64,000 nt of DNA, from contig NC_132892.1 of assembly GCF_030463535.1 (NCBI RefSeq), positions 34,792,138 through 34,856,137 of the forward strand, read 5' to 3'. Below, piece after piece: positions 43,181 through 57,349 of this stretch; the first letter of the stretch is position 1; every line of letters begins with the position of its first letter. The notes under the pieces were generated by a model that did no database searches, was not told where the DNA came from, and worked only from the letters and a program-made list of their open reading frames with translations. The position numbers were made by a program, and so were the translations under genes. Source of the stretch: Salminus brasiliensis (lineage: Eukaryota; Chordata; Actinopteri; Characiformes; Bryconidae).

Positions 43181-44559
43181 ACTGAACATTATATATTGAA
43201 AAAATGAGACTATCAAAGTATCAAAGCATGTCCACCCCCATTTTAGCCAACCCTCTCGTTAGTACTCTCCCCATCACATGTAATGCTCCCAACACTGGGA
43301 GGGTGAGGACTGTGAAGTAATTAAGTACTTTACTTCAGTAGAAATGTTGCTTATCTAAACTTTACTGGAGTAATTATTTACTTCTACTTCTCACATTTTC
43401 CCCCCAATTATCTGAACTTTCTCCTCCTTACATGTTAAAATCAGCCTCGTTCTCCTATTTCATTTCCCTTTGTTTTCATTCCGGCTCGTCATCAATAAAA
43501 ACCCTCTCCAGATAAATCTCTCCATCCGGAAAGTGAGAGTCTGATCCTGATTGGATGAGAAGTATAAACAGACTCCATTCTGACTCCCTATTGGTTTATA
43601 AGAGATCATCACACCTGCACACGTCCCGTCCCTCTCCAGCGAGCTCACAGCAGACGTCTGTAGTCTAGTATGAAGACTGTGTCCGTGGCAGAGACTCAAG
43701 AGAGCTGCAGTGAAACGTCCCGACTGAGCCCCACATTTACACTCCAATAAAGCTTATTGATCACACGCCTCTGAAGTCTGACTTTCTGCAGCTTTACAGA
43801 ACTTCTAGACAACGACTCCTCATATTTTCCTCCATGAAGCTCATGTTGATGCTCAGTAGAGCACAGAGACGCTCCTTTAATAGAGCTGATATTACTGAAA
43901 TGCTTCATTTTCAATGGGCAGATCTGCAGCTGAAACAGGAGCCTAGTGCAGCCCAACATTTTTAACATCAACATTTTAATAGATCATTCTCCTCATTATG
44001 ACTTTTAGAGAAATGGGGTTTTGGGGAGGGGGGGGGGGGTAGTGCACTATAGACCCCTGTGGTGCGGCCTAAGCTTTCAGCCTTTATTTTCCTTCCATTA
44101 CTTTTACTTTAAAAGTGGTTCTGAAACCAGTACTTTTACACTTTTACTGGAGTAAAAAGCTTAAAGCTTCAGATTCTACAGAAGTCTTTTAAACCCTCGT
44201 ATCTCCACTTGCCGCCGATACAATGTCACCAAGGAGAGCACTGGGTACCAGCTCTGATGCATCAGCTGATAGAGACCTGGCCAGTTATGCTGGTCAGCAT
44301 CACTCTGAAGTAAAGGGGGGGGGCATGTATCTACTCAAGGCCTCCTGCAGCTCTCTGGAGCTGAGGCTCAGGCTTCGAACCAGTGATCCTCAGGTCACAG
44401 TGGCATCCACCACCATGTTTGACAGATAAGTAGCCAGCCAACCAGAAGACCAGCTACAGGAGAGCTCACATACTCTCCCAAACAGATCAAGAACGTCTGT
44501 TAATTCAATGTTAAGAACCTAAAGAAGGAGGATCAGCAGCTTAATGTATATAAATATCT
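43181..44559. other. Gap between vav1 and ubl5, no gene identified
   Basis: Contains a 95-residue minus-strand frame (43460-43747) and a 68-residue plus-strand frame (44223-44429). Neither has a recognisable domain, splice context or good start. A G-tract stands at 44028-44039. Confidence 0.5.
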
Positions 44560-44565
44560 TTTATT
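44560..44565 (-). terminator. ubl5 polyadenylation signal
   Basis: TTTATT on the + strand, AATAAA on the coding strand, about 210 bases after the ubl5 stop codon. Confidence 0.5.
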
Positions 44566-44776
44566 TCCAAATATCAAAACAAAAACAACTGAACAAAGAG
44601 TTCCTGCTTTAATCAGATCTGATCAACAATACTTCTCATTTTGTTGGTGTCCAAATGGTGTGTGTGTGTGTGATAAAAGAACCAGTTATGTAGAGACTCA
44701 AGAGTGTGTGTGATTTAACATGTGTGCTGGCTGTACAGTGTGTGGAGGGGGTGTATGTGTGTCTCAGCGCTGCCCT

Positions 44777-44820
44777 CTACTGGTAATAAAGCTCCAGGTT
44801 CATCCCATCATGGATCTCAT
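44777..44820 (-). CDS. ubl5: ubl5 last coding exon
   Basis: 44 bases reading [13 protein letters not shown] and TAG. Acceptor CATCAG. Confidence 0.95.
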
Positions 44821-46682
44821 CTGATGAAGAGAAGTGAAGGAACACACAAACACACACAAAAACACACACTGCGAAGAATTATCAGACAAAAATCAATAAA
44901 TCTAGAATTTTTCTTTAGTCTGTTTTTATAGAGACTGAATTACTGCTTAAACCCCAGTAAAAAACAGAACATAAAAGCTGTAATTCAGCGAGTACGATAA
45001 GATTTAGCCTCTAATTCACTCCATTTTCATGCAAATTAATGACCACTGTTCTTATTGGTTGTCTTGGGAGAGGGGGTGTGGCTTTCAAAACAATGGCTAC
45101 TGGTGGGACATGTCACAGCTTTCTAGACCAGTTAAACTCTAAGTGGCTATTGTCTGTATGGTAGCCCAGCGAGGACACTGCTAATGGGGATTTGGCTGTT
45201 ACGTTAGCATCAAGCTAACTGTGATGAGTGTCGGCATTTTAGGACACTAGCAGGTTTAATATTGACTTAATTCACATTTTCCTCATAAATAATAATTCTG
45301 CACAATTAGATCCACCATGAAATCAGAAACTGCTTATAGGTGCCACATACCGTTTAGTTAGGACTAAATCTATGACACTTCCTAATATTATCATCATCAT
45401 CATCATCATCTCCTCCCTATAACTATAATAAAGTTAAATCATTTTAAGTGTGTGTTTTGCAGTTAGACTGATATATGATGGTCAGTTCTCACTCTAATAT
45501 AACATTACATATTTACATATATACATATTTATATACATAAATAATATTACATATTATTTAATTATATTAACTGGGGTGGAACTACCCACAAAGCTGTGTG
45601 ACTTATATTTTATTTTGACTTTGTTATTGATTAATTATTAAACCAGGTCTCTTTATGAAGAAAACTGCTTCTTGTTACTCCAGTGTTAAACATCAGGACT
45701 GGGTATGGTGACTGGTATTCTCACTGGTACCAGTCAAACCGATAAGCACCCCAGTCTCCACCCTGAAGACATCTCTGCAGCGAGCGTGTGAAAGGATACA
45801 GTCTCCCAGGGTCACATGGTCCTTGAATATGGTGTACCTGCAAGAGAGAGAGAGAGCCAGAAGAACAGGAGGTGAAGCAGGTAAATGGTGGAAGACTGGA
45901 ACCTGAAGAAGAACCTGGAGAGGTCATCTGCTGGACTCGCACTGAATGCCAAATTAAGACACACAGGGCTAATTTCCCAGATCCGGATTAAGCTCAAATC
46001 TAGCATGAACAGAATGTCCAATTGGGAATCACCATTAGCACAGAAGTTTAGTCTGAGACTGGGCTTAATCCACGTGTGGAAAACCAGTCACCATGTGATA
46101 TAATCCAGATCTGAATCCAGGGGTCCGAGTCAGATACAACTACGGTGTGGTTTAAGTACTAATGATAGGATGCCAATAATAATAATAATAATAACTGAAT
46201 ATTTTGTGTCACTGAAAGATGTATGTATGTATATATATTTTTTTTTCTCTATTTAAGACAATGAAACTCACCATTTCTTGAGAACAATTTTGTCCCATCG
46301 GGTGCCGGTCTGAGCAGCAATCAGCTTCTTCAGATCTCCAATAGTGTCCTCAGAGCTGGATACAAACCGCTAAGGTCCACACACACACATAAGTGACCGA
46401 TAGAAATCAGACTGTAGACTTCTTTAATAGTTTCTCCTTCAGATCAGGACAGTGATACACTGTAACATCACATCACTTATTATGCTATAAAAATAACACA
46501 CAAACTATATATATATATAAAAAACATTGGTTGAGTTGGTTGAAGCTGAAATAGTAGATTAACAGAATGAGTGTGAGGTGTGAGGAAGGTCAGCACAGTC
46601 CACAGCATGAATGTTTAAAAGGATACTTGCACTTGACCCTGACTTTTTTGCCCAGCCGGTCGTTACACACCACCTCAATCAT
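44777..46682 (-). CDS. ubl5: ubl5, ubiquitin-like protein 5 (Hub1 type), complete
   Basis: Ubl5 is the Hub1-type ubiquitin-like protein; in the family it binds splicing factors non-covalently and is not conjugated through a C-terminal Gly-Gly. On the minus strand four coding exons join exactly: 46682-46627, 46355-46272, 45837-45800 and 44820-44777, 222 nt, 73 codons plus TAG. The product reads [18 protein letters not shown], then [40 protein letters not shown] and [13 protein letters not shown]. It ends in the family's Tyr-Tyr-X rather than Gly-Gly, and its length equals the human protein. Two of the three donors are GTATCC (after exons 1 and 3), an unusual sequence. ATG at 46682 is the first in the exon and follows a splice acceptor at 46698-46699, so the 5' UTR is split. 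It lies tail-to-tail with vav1 and head-to-head with pin1. Confidence 0.96.
45800..45837 (-). CDS. ubl5: ubl5 third coding exon (38 nt)
   Basis: Reads [12 protein letters not shown] with split codons at both ends. Acceptor CTTGCAG, donor ACT|GTATCC. Reading through the donor gives unrelated sequence, so the donor is needed. Confidence 0.93.
46272..46355 (-). CDS. ubl5: ubl5 second coding exon
   Basis: Completes Asn, then [20 protein letters not shown] and DKIVLKK plus two bases of Trp. The acceptor is ATCCAG at 46356-46357 (AG), not the nearer TTAG upstream, because only this choice keeps frame. Donor ATG|GTGAGT. Confidence 0.94.
46627..46682 (-). CDS. ubl5: ubl5 first coding exon
   Basis: ATG plus 17 codons and two bases of Asn, ending AA|GTATCC. 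The exon continues upstream as 5' UTR to 46697, where a CTACAG acceptor precedes it. Confidence 0.95.
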
Positions 46683-46732
46683 GTCTGCGCTTCTTTACTG
46701 TAGAACAGAAAACATCACAAAGTTACAGAAAT

Positions 46733-46767
<35 letters not shown>

Positions 46768-46900
46768 CAACAATAACACATGTATTCAGACTCTGCTCAG
46801 TGATCTTTACTGCTGTAACTAGTACTCAGTCTGAACCCCCCCAACAGCCTCAGCCTCAACAAGCTGATATTAAAAAACAATAACTTGCTAATTCCCATTA

Positions 46901-46956
46901 CAGACAGACAGGCAGACAGACAGACAGGTGGATAGATACATAGACAGACAGACAGG

Positions 46957-46990
<34 letters not shown>

Positions 46991-48175
46991 CATAGATAGA
47001 CAGACAGACAGACAGATACATAGATACAGATACATAGATAGACAGACAGATACATAGATAGACAGACAGATACATAGATAGATAGACAGACACATAGATA
47101 GACAGACAGATACATAGATAGATAGACAGACACATAGATACAGACACATAGATAGACAGACAGACACATAGATAGACAGACAGACACATAGATAGACAGA
47201 CAGATAGACAGACACATAGATAGACAGACACATAGATAGATAGACAGACACATAGATAGACAGACAGATACATAGATAGACAGACACATAGATAGACAGA
47301 CAGATACATAGATAGACAGATAGATAGATAGACAGACACAGACACATAGATAGACAGACACATAGATAGACAGACACAGACACATAGATAGACAGACACA
47401 TAGATAGACAGACAGACACATAGATAGACAGACAGACACATAGATAGACAGACACATAGATAGACAGACACATAGATAGATAGACAGACACATAGATAGA
47501 CAGACAGATAGATAGACAGACAGATACATAGATAGACAGATAGATAGATAGACAGACACAGACACATAGATAGACAGACACAGACACATAGATAGACAGA
47601 CACATAGATAGACAGACAGATACATAGATAGACAGATAGATAGATAGACAGACACAGACACATAGATAGACAGACACAGACACATAGATAGACAGACACA
47701 TAGATAGACAGACACATAGATAGACAGACAGATACATAGATAGACAGATAGATAGATAGACAGACACAGACACATAGATAGACAGACACATAGATAGACA
47801 GACAGACACATAGATAGACAGACACATAGATAGACAGACACAGACACATAGATAGACAGACACAGACACATAGATAGACAGACACATAGATAGACAGACA
47901 CATAGATAGACAGACAGACACATAGATAGACAGACACATAGATAGACAGACACAGACACATAGATAGACAGACACAGACACATAGATAGACAGACACATA
48001 GATAGACAGACAGACACATAGATAGACAGACAGACACATAGATAGACAGACAGACACATAGATAGACAGACACATAGATAGACAGACACATAGATAGACA
48101 GACACATAGATAGACAGACAGACACATAGATAGACAGACACATAGATAGATAGATAGATACACAGACAGACAGGC

Positions 48176-48222
<47 letters not shown>
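46901..48222. repeat. GATA/GACA simple-repeat array (inferred ubl5 intron 1)
   Basis: 1.3 kb of mixed ACATAGATAGACAGACAGAT units, ending in pure (GACA)n at 48160-48222. Three long minus-strand frames (CLSIYVSV type) are artefacts of a repeat free of stops. Confidence 0.95.
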
Positions 48223-48224
<2 letters not shown>

Positions 48225-48441
48225 GGTCTACACTGCCTCAGGAGAGCCTCGCTGGCTGTGTATCTGTATGAGCTGATGCTACTGATGAACGCTGCATAAC
48301 GCGGTTTATACCCACATGCTGTTCCCTCATCACCCTGCAGTAATGTGTGTGTGTGTGTGTGTGTGTGTGAGTGTGTGTGTGTGTGTGAGTGAGTATCAGC
48401 CCGCCCCGCTTTAAAACACACACTACTGAGGGCATCTTTAC

Positions 48442-48500
48442 CAAATCCGCCGTTTGATCCCGAGACACTGAAAACACTCCACGATCAGGCAACGAGGACC
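48442..48500 (-). other. ubl5: Probable ubl5 non-coding first exon
   Basis: On the minus strand the sequence GGATTTG|GTAAAG gives a good donor at 48441. It lies upstream of the acceptor at 46698 and next to CCAAT elements. The 5' limit is arbitrary. Inferred from splice signals and gene structure only; the intron it would define (46698-48441) is filled by the GATA/GACA array. Confidence 0.4.
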
Positions 48501-48530
48501 GTCTTCAGGAACACACGCTCAGGACCACAG

Positions 48531-48576
48531 CCAATCAGGAGCGCGAAAGGTTGATTGACGCGATGGACTGACCAAT
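48531..48576 (-). promoter_or_regulatory. CCAAT elements upstream of ubl5
   Basis: CCAAT at 48531-48535 and ACCAAT at 48571-48576 on the + strand (ATTGG for ubl5). They sit in a locally GC-rich, unique stretch just upstream of the inferred first exon, a usual place for NF-Y sites in housekeeping promoters. Confidence 0.4.
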
Positions 48577-48685
48577 GAAATGAGAAATCCACAGAACAAT
48601 AGGGCGGGACTGCAACGGGGCAGCCGTCGGTTTAAAATGTCGTAGAGGAAGTAGAATAAGAGCACAGCGTCCATCAGAAACACCC

Positions 48686-48960
48686 CTAAAATAACCAAAA
48701 TAACCAAATAACCAAATAACCAAATAACCAAAATAACCAAAATAATCAAAATAACCAAAATAACAAAAATAATCAAAATAACCAAAATAACAAAAATAAT
48801 CAAAATAACCAAAATAATCAAAATAATCAAAATAATCAAAATAACCAAAATAAACAAATAACCAAATAACCAAAATAACCAAAAATAACCCAAATAACCA
48901 AAATAACCCAAATAATCAAAATAACCAAAATAATCAAAATAACCAAAATAATCAAAATAC
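48686..48960. repeat. AATAACCAAA repeat upstream of ubl5
   Basis: Runs of AAATAACCAAAATAATCAA, period mostly 9-10. It lies on the pin1 side of the ubl5 promoter region. Confidence 0.9.
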
Positions 48961-49674
48961 AGACGCGCCTCTGCTTTATTACAGCTCTTCATAAATTTAT
49001 TTCATACTTAGTTTATTTTTAGCTAAAAGCGCATTTTTGTTTTTAAATTTAATAACTAGCTATTTTATATATATATATTTTAAAGTTTGACGCGTTTAAT
49101 GCCCTTTTATATTAATTGAGATCATGCTCTTGTTTAATTTATTTTAAAAGTTTATCTCTTAATTAGCCTCCTTTAATGATTTTTTTTATTTGAGGACAGA
49201 ATGCAGCTCTATTATTCTTTTTTTCTTTAGAGAGTGCATTTGAGTTTTTTACTCGGGAATATTTAGCTAATTATGTATTGTGTAAATTTCTAAAGTCTAG
49301 AATTTGTATTAATTTTATTTTAAATTATTTTAATAAAATTATATATAACGCTGATGTGCATGTGCACATGTTGCATGTATAGTTCTTATTTCTTAATTTG
49401 TTTCATTTTTGATGTACCATGACAAAACGTGTTTCTTGTTAATAAATGAACAGTTTTTCATTAATAGTTGTATTCACTGAAATTTACTGAAAATGTACAG
49501 CTTTTATACATGATTTTTTTTTATATTTTAGTTTAAATGTCTGGAATGTTATCTATTTTTAAAAATAAAATAATTGATTATTATAATGTATTAAATATAC
49601 TTTTATTTATTCATTATTTTAAAAAAAAATATATATATATAAAATATAAAAAGTGTTTTGCTCATTTATTTATT
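48961..49674. other. AT-rich spacer between ubl5 and pin1
   Basis: No frame, repeat or signal that I can support. Confidence 0.5.
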
Positions 49675-50870
49675 TATTTCAGTTGATTTTATTTTATTAA
49701 ATTTGATTTTATTATATTTTATTTTATTTATTTTATTAAATGTTATTTTATTTTATTCATTTAATTACATTTTATTTTATTTTATTTATTTTATTAAATG
49801 TTTTTTTATTCATTTAATGACATTTTATTTTATTTTATTTATTTTATTAAATGTTATTTTATTTTATTCATTTAATTAAATGTTATTTTATTTTATTTAT
49901 TTTATTAAATGTTATTTTATTTTATTCATTTAATTACATTTTATTTTATTTTATTTATTTTATTAAATGTTATTTTATTCATTTAATTACATTTTATTTT
50001 ATTTTATTTATTTTATTAAATGTTATTTTATTTTATTCATTTAATTAAATGTTATTTTATTTTATTTATTTTATTAAATGTTATTTTATTTTATTTATTT
50101 TATTAAATGTTATTTTATTTTATTCATTTAATTACATTTTATTATATTTTATTTTATTTATTTTCTTAAATGTTATTATATTTTATTCATTTAATTACAT
50201 TTTATTTTATTTTATTTATTTTATTAAATGTTATTTTATTTTATTTATTTTATTAAATGTTATTTTATTTTATTCATTTAATTACATTTTATTATATTTT
50301 ATTTTATTTATTTTATTAAATGTTATTATATTTTATTCATTTAATTACATTTTATTTTATTTTATTTATTTTATTAAATGTTATTTTATTTTATTCATTT
50401 AATTAAATGTTATTTTATTTGATTTTATTTATTTTATTAAATGTTATTTTATTTTATTCATTTAATTACATTTTATTTTATTTTATTTATTTTATTAAAT
50501 GTTATTTTATTTTATTCATTTAATTACATTTTATTTTATTTTATTTATTTTATTAAATGTTATTTTATTTTATTCATTTAATTAAATGTTATTTTATTTG
50601 ATTTTATTTATTTTATTAAATGTTATTTTATTTTATTCATTTAATTACATTTTATTTTATTTTATTTATTTTATTAAATGTTATATTATTTTATTCATTT
50701 AATTACATTTTATTTTATTATTTTATTAAATGTTATTTTATTTTATTCATTTAATTAAATGTTATTTTATTTTATTCATTTAATTACATTTTATTTTATT
50801 TTATTTATTTTATTAAATGTTATATTATTTTATTCATTTAATTACATTTTATTTTATTGTATTTAATTTA
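49675..50870. repeat. 58 bp AT-only tandem array between ubl5 and pin1
   Basis: About 20 units made of AAATGTTATTTTATTTTATT and CATTTAATTACATTTTATTT and spacer. Almost no G or C. It ends about 35 bases before the pin1 GC box. Confidence 0.93.
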
Positions 50871-50909
50871 ATTTAATTTTAATTAATGTATTATTATTAT
50901 TAGCTGACG

Positions 50910-50918
50910 CCCCGCCCC
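50910..50918 (+). promoter_or_regulatory. GC box upstream of pin1
   Basis: CCCCGCCCC, an Sp1-type box, about 100 bases before the pin1 ATG in a short GC-rich island that abruptly follows 1.2 kb of AT-rich array. Confidence 0.45.
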
Positions 50919-50944
50919 CTGTGGGAGTGAGCGGGAACTGCAGT

Positions 50945-50947
<3 letters not shown>

Positions 50948-50977
<30 letters not shown>
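50948..50977 (+). repeat. (CAG)10 in the pin1 5' leader or core promoter
   Basis: Ten uninterrupted CAG units, ending 38 bases before the pin1 start codon. Whether they are transcribed depends on the start site, which is not known. Confidence 0.9.
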
Positions 50978-50979
<2 letters not shown>

Positions 50980-51015
50980 CTATCTCTCCTTCCTGTAACT
51001 TTTACACTATTAAAC

Positions 51016-55474
<4,459 letters not shown>

Positions 55475-55725
55475 TTCGCCAAGCACTCGAACACCAACAC
55501 CCCTTCCCCATCCATCCATCCTTTCTTCCATACTTCCCTCCCTGTATGAAACCCTGGACTCTTAATAGGCCACGAAGTTACACACACTTGTTTTTCTGAG
55601 ATTCAGCTAAGTGATGTTGCTTGGCTGGTAGACAGCCCTCTGTTTTTTTTATTGTTATCATTATTCTAGTGAGCTGCGTAGACCAAGCAGATGATGAGAC
55701 TGGCTCTGGAGATGATGGTTATTAT

Positions 55726-55731
55726 AATAAA
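55726..55731 (+). terminator. pin1 polyadenylation signal (first of two)
   Basis: AATAAA about 250 bases after the stop codon. A second AATAAA lies at 55906-55911, so two 3' UTR lengths are possible. Confidence 0.5.
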
Positions 55732-56105
55732 ACAGCCTGTGCTAAGCTAAGCTAAACATACTGCATCTTTACTCTTGGTTGAAGTTCAATGTCAACAATA
55801 GCAGCTGATCCACCAGCCTCTTCCAATATCTCATGATTCATCATCTATCTATACCATTGACCTCATCACTGCAACCTCACGATGAAACAAACCTAAATAA
55901 TTACCAATAAAGACATAAAAATTATAATAACTGCTGGTTTTTTTTTTTTATCTGAGTGTTTATATGATTGGAATATAAAGTAGTAAATGTATTCATTAGA
56001 AGGGGTGTCCACAAACATTTGGACATGTAGTTTAGCAGTCATTTAAAACCATGACGGCTAGAGAGAGATTTTTGTTTTTCTGACTATTTATATGATTGTC
56101 TATTT

Positions 56106-56390
56106 ACACTATATGGACAAAAGTATTTGGACACCTCATTCACTGTTTCTTCTGAAATCAAGGGTATTAAAAGAGCTGATCCTGCTTCTGTTGGAGTAAC
56201 TGTCTCTACTGTCCAGAGAAGAAGACTTTCTACTAGATTCTGGAGAAGAAGCATTGCTGTGAGGATTTGATTGCAATCAGCGACAAGAGTGTGGTTGGTG
56301 TGGCACAACAGAGAACACCATTACCTGTCAGTGAGGAGTTAGATTCATTCATTAGAAGGGGTGTCCACAAACTTTTGGACATGTAGTGTA
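56106..56390 (+). mobile_element. Element A, copy 8 (downstream of pin1)
   Basis: Starts ACACTATATGGACAAAAG and ends TTTTGGACATGTAGTGT. A 50 bp copy of its right end and flank also stands alone at 55994-56046. Confidence 0.75.
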
Positions 56391-56399
56391 GCAGTAATT

Positions 56400-57019
56400 T
56401 AAAACGAGTTGTTGAAGTGTTCTCTCGTGTTTCATCGTTTTACATAGTTTAGAACATTAAACTCACGTTAAACTGGATATTCATTTCCCCGACTCGTGTT
56501 TCCTCAACATGGGGAAATCAAAAGTTCTGAGCAACCCAAGTTGACAGACAGTCATCTGTGTTCTAAATAACGCATTCCAAAAATGTGAGATGAAAATATG
56601 TAAGCATAAAGATAGAGTTTCTGGCAGGTGCGGGTCAGTTCATAACCTTTGATTGTTTTCATTTTAATCTGTTTGACAAAAACATCTTCAGGGGTTTTTG
56701 ATCAGATCTACATTTGGGTCCTCTTGAGGTGTAGACTCGCCATGGTGTCGTCCATGTAGTGAACTTTTAGAGTTTAAGGGAAAGGGGTTAAACCTCTGGT
56801 ACCCATAAATAACCTGCACTAAAAGTAACTTTTAAACTGACAGTGCTGCTGTTTGAGTATTGATATAAAGACATAAAGACATCTGACATTTGAAGGCCAA
56901 CTGATGTGAATATTTTTCATTTATTTCTAAAACAACACTGTAATAATCCCCCCCCCCCCCCCACAGTTTTTTTGGCATCATTATGTTTTTATTTATTATT
57001 ATTATTATTATTGTTATTA

Positions 57020-57058
<39 letters not shown>

Positions 57059-57349
57059 TGTTTCTACAACATAGAAAGTAGAAAGCAGGGGTATAGTGCA
57101 GTGCACATGGAGCTGATCACAGAATCCTTATATGTGATGTCCTGAGGAAAGAAGCTGTACAGGTGTATGTAACTGTTTTAGGGATTTTTAGGGTTCTTAC
57201 TTTTAGTAGTTCCAACCTTTAAAGTTCTTCCTTTAGTTGTTGAAGTCTTTAAATGTTCTTAAGGTTCTTACTCTGGGTAGTTTCAGTATTTAGGGTTCTT
57301 TCTCTTGACAGTTCCTGACTTTAGGGCTTTTCTTCTTGCTAGTTCCAGT
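56400..57349. other. Spacer downstream of pin1
   Basis: C-tract at 56949-56963 and an (ATT)n/(AAT)n inverted microsatellite at 56992-57058. From 57180 on, degraded GTTCTTACTTT-like units lead into the 31 bp array. Confidence 0.6.

Noticed and set aside
43460-43747. Possible small gene on the minus strand between vav1 and ubl5
   Set aside because: No known domain, no splice or polyadenylation context, and length is not unusual for chance.
45721-45942. Minus-strand 73-residue frame through ubl5 exon 3
   Set aside because: It runs through the true exon into introns; the spliced ubl5 frame uses only 45800-45837.
46797-48421. Three overlapping minus-strand frames over 400 residues (CLSIYVSV type), like membrane proteins
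   Set aside because: Translation of GATA/GACA repeats in three frames; no real domain.
48519-48992. Minus-strand frames rich in FGYFDYF near ubl5
   Set aside because: They arise from AATAACCAAA repeats upstream of the ubl5 promoter.
49658-50402. Hydrophobic frames (ILFYFIYFIKCYF)
   Set aside because: AT-only 58 bp array; hydrophobicity is a by-product of T-rich codons.
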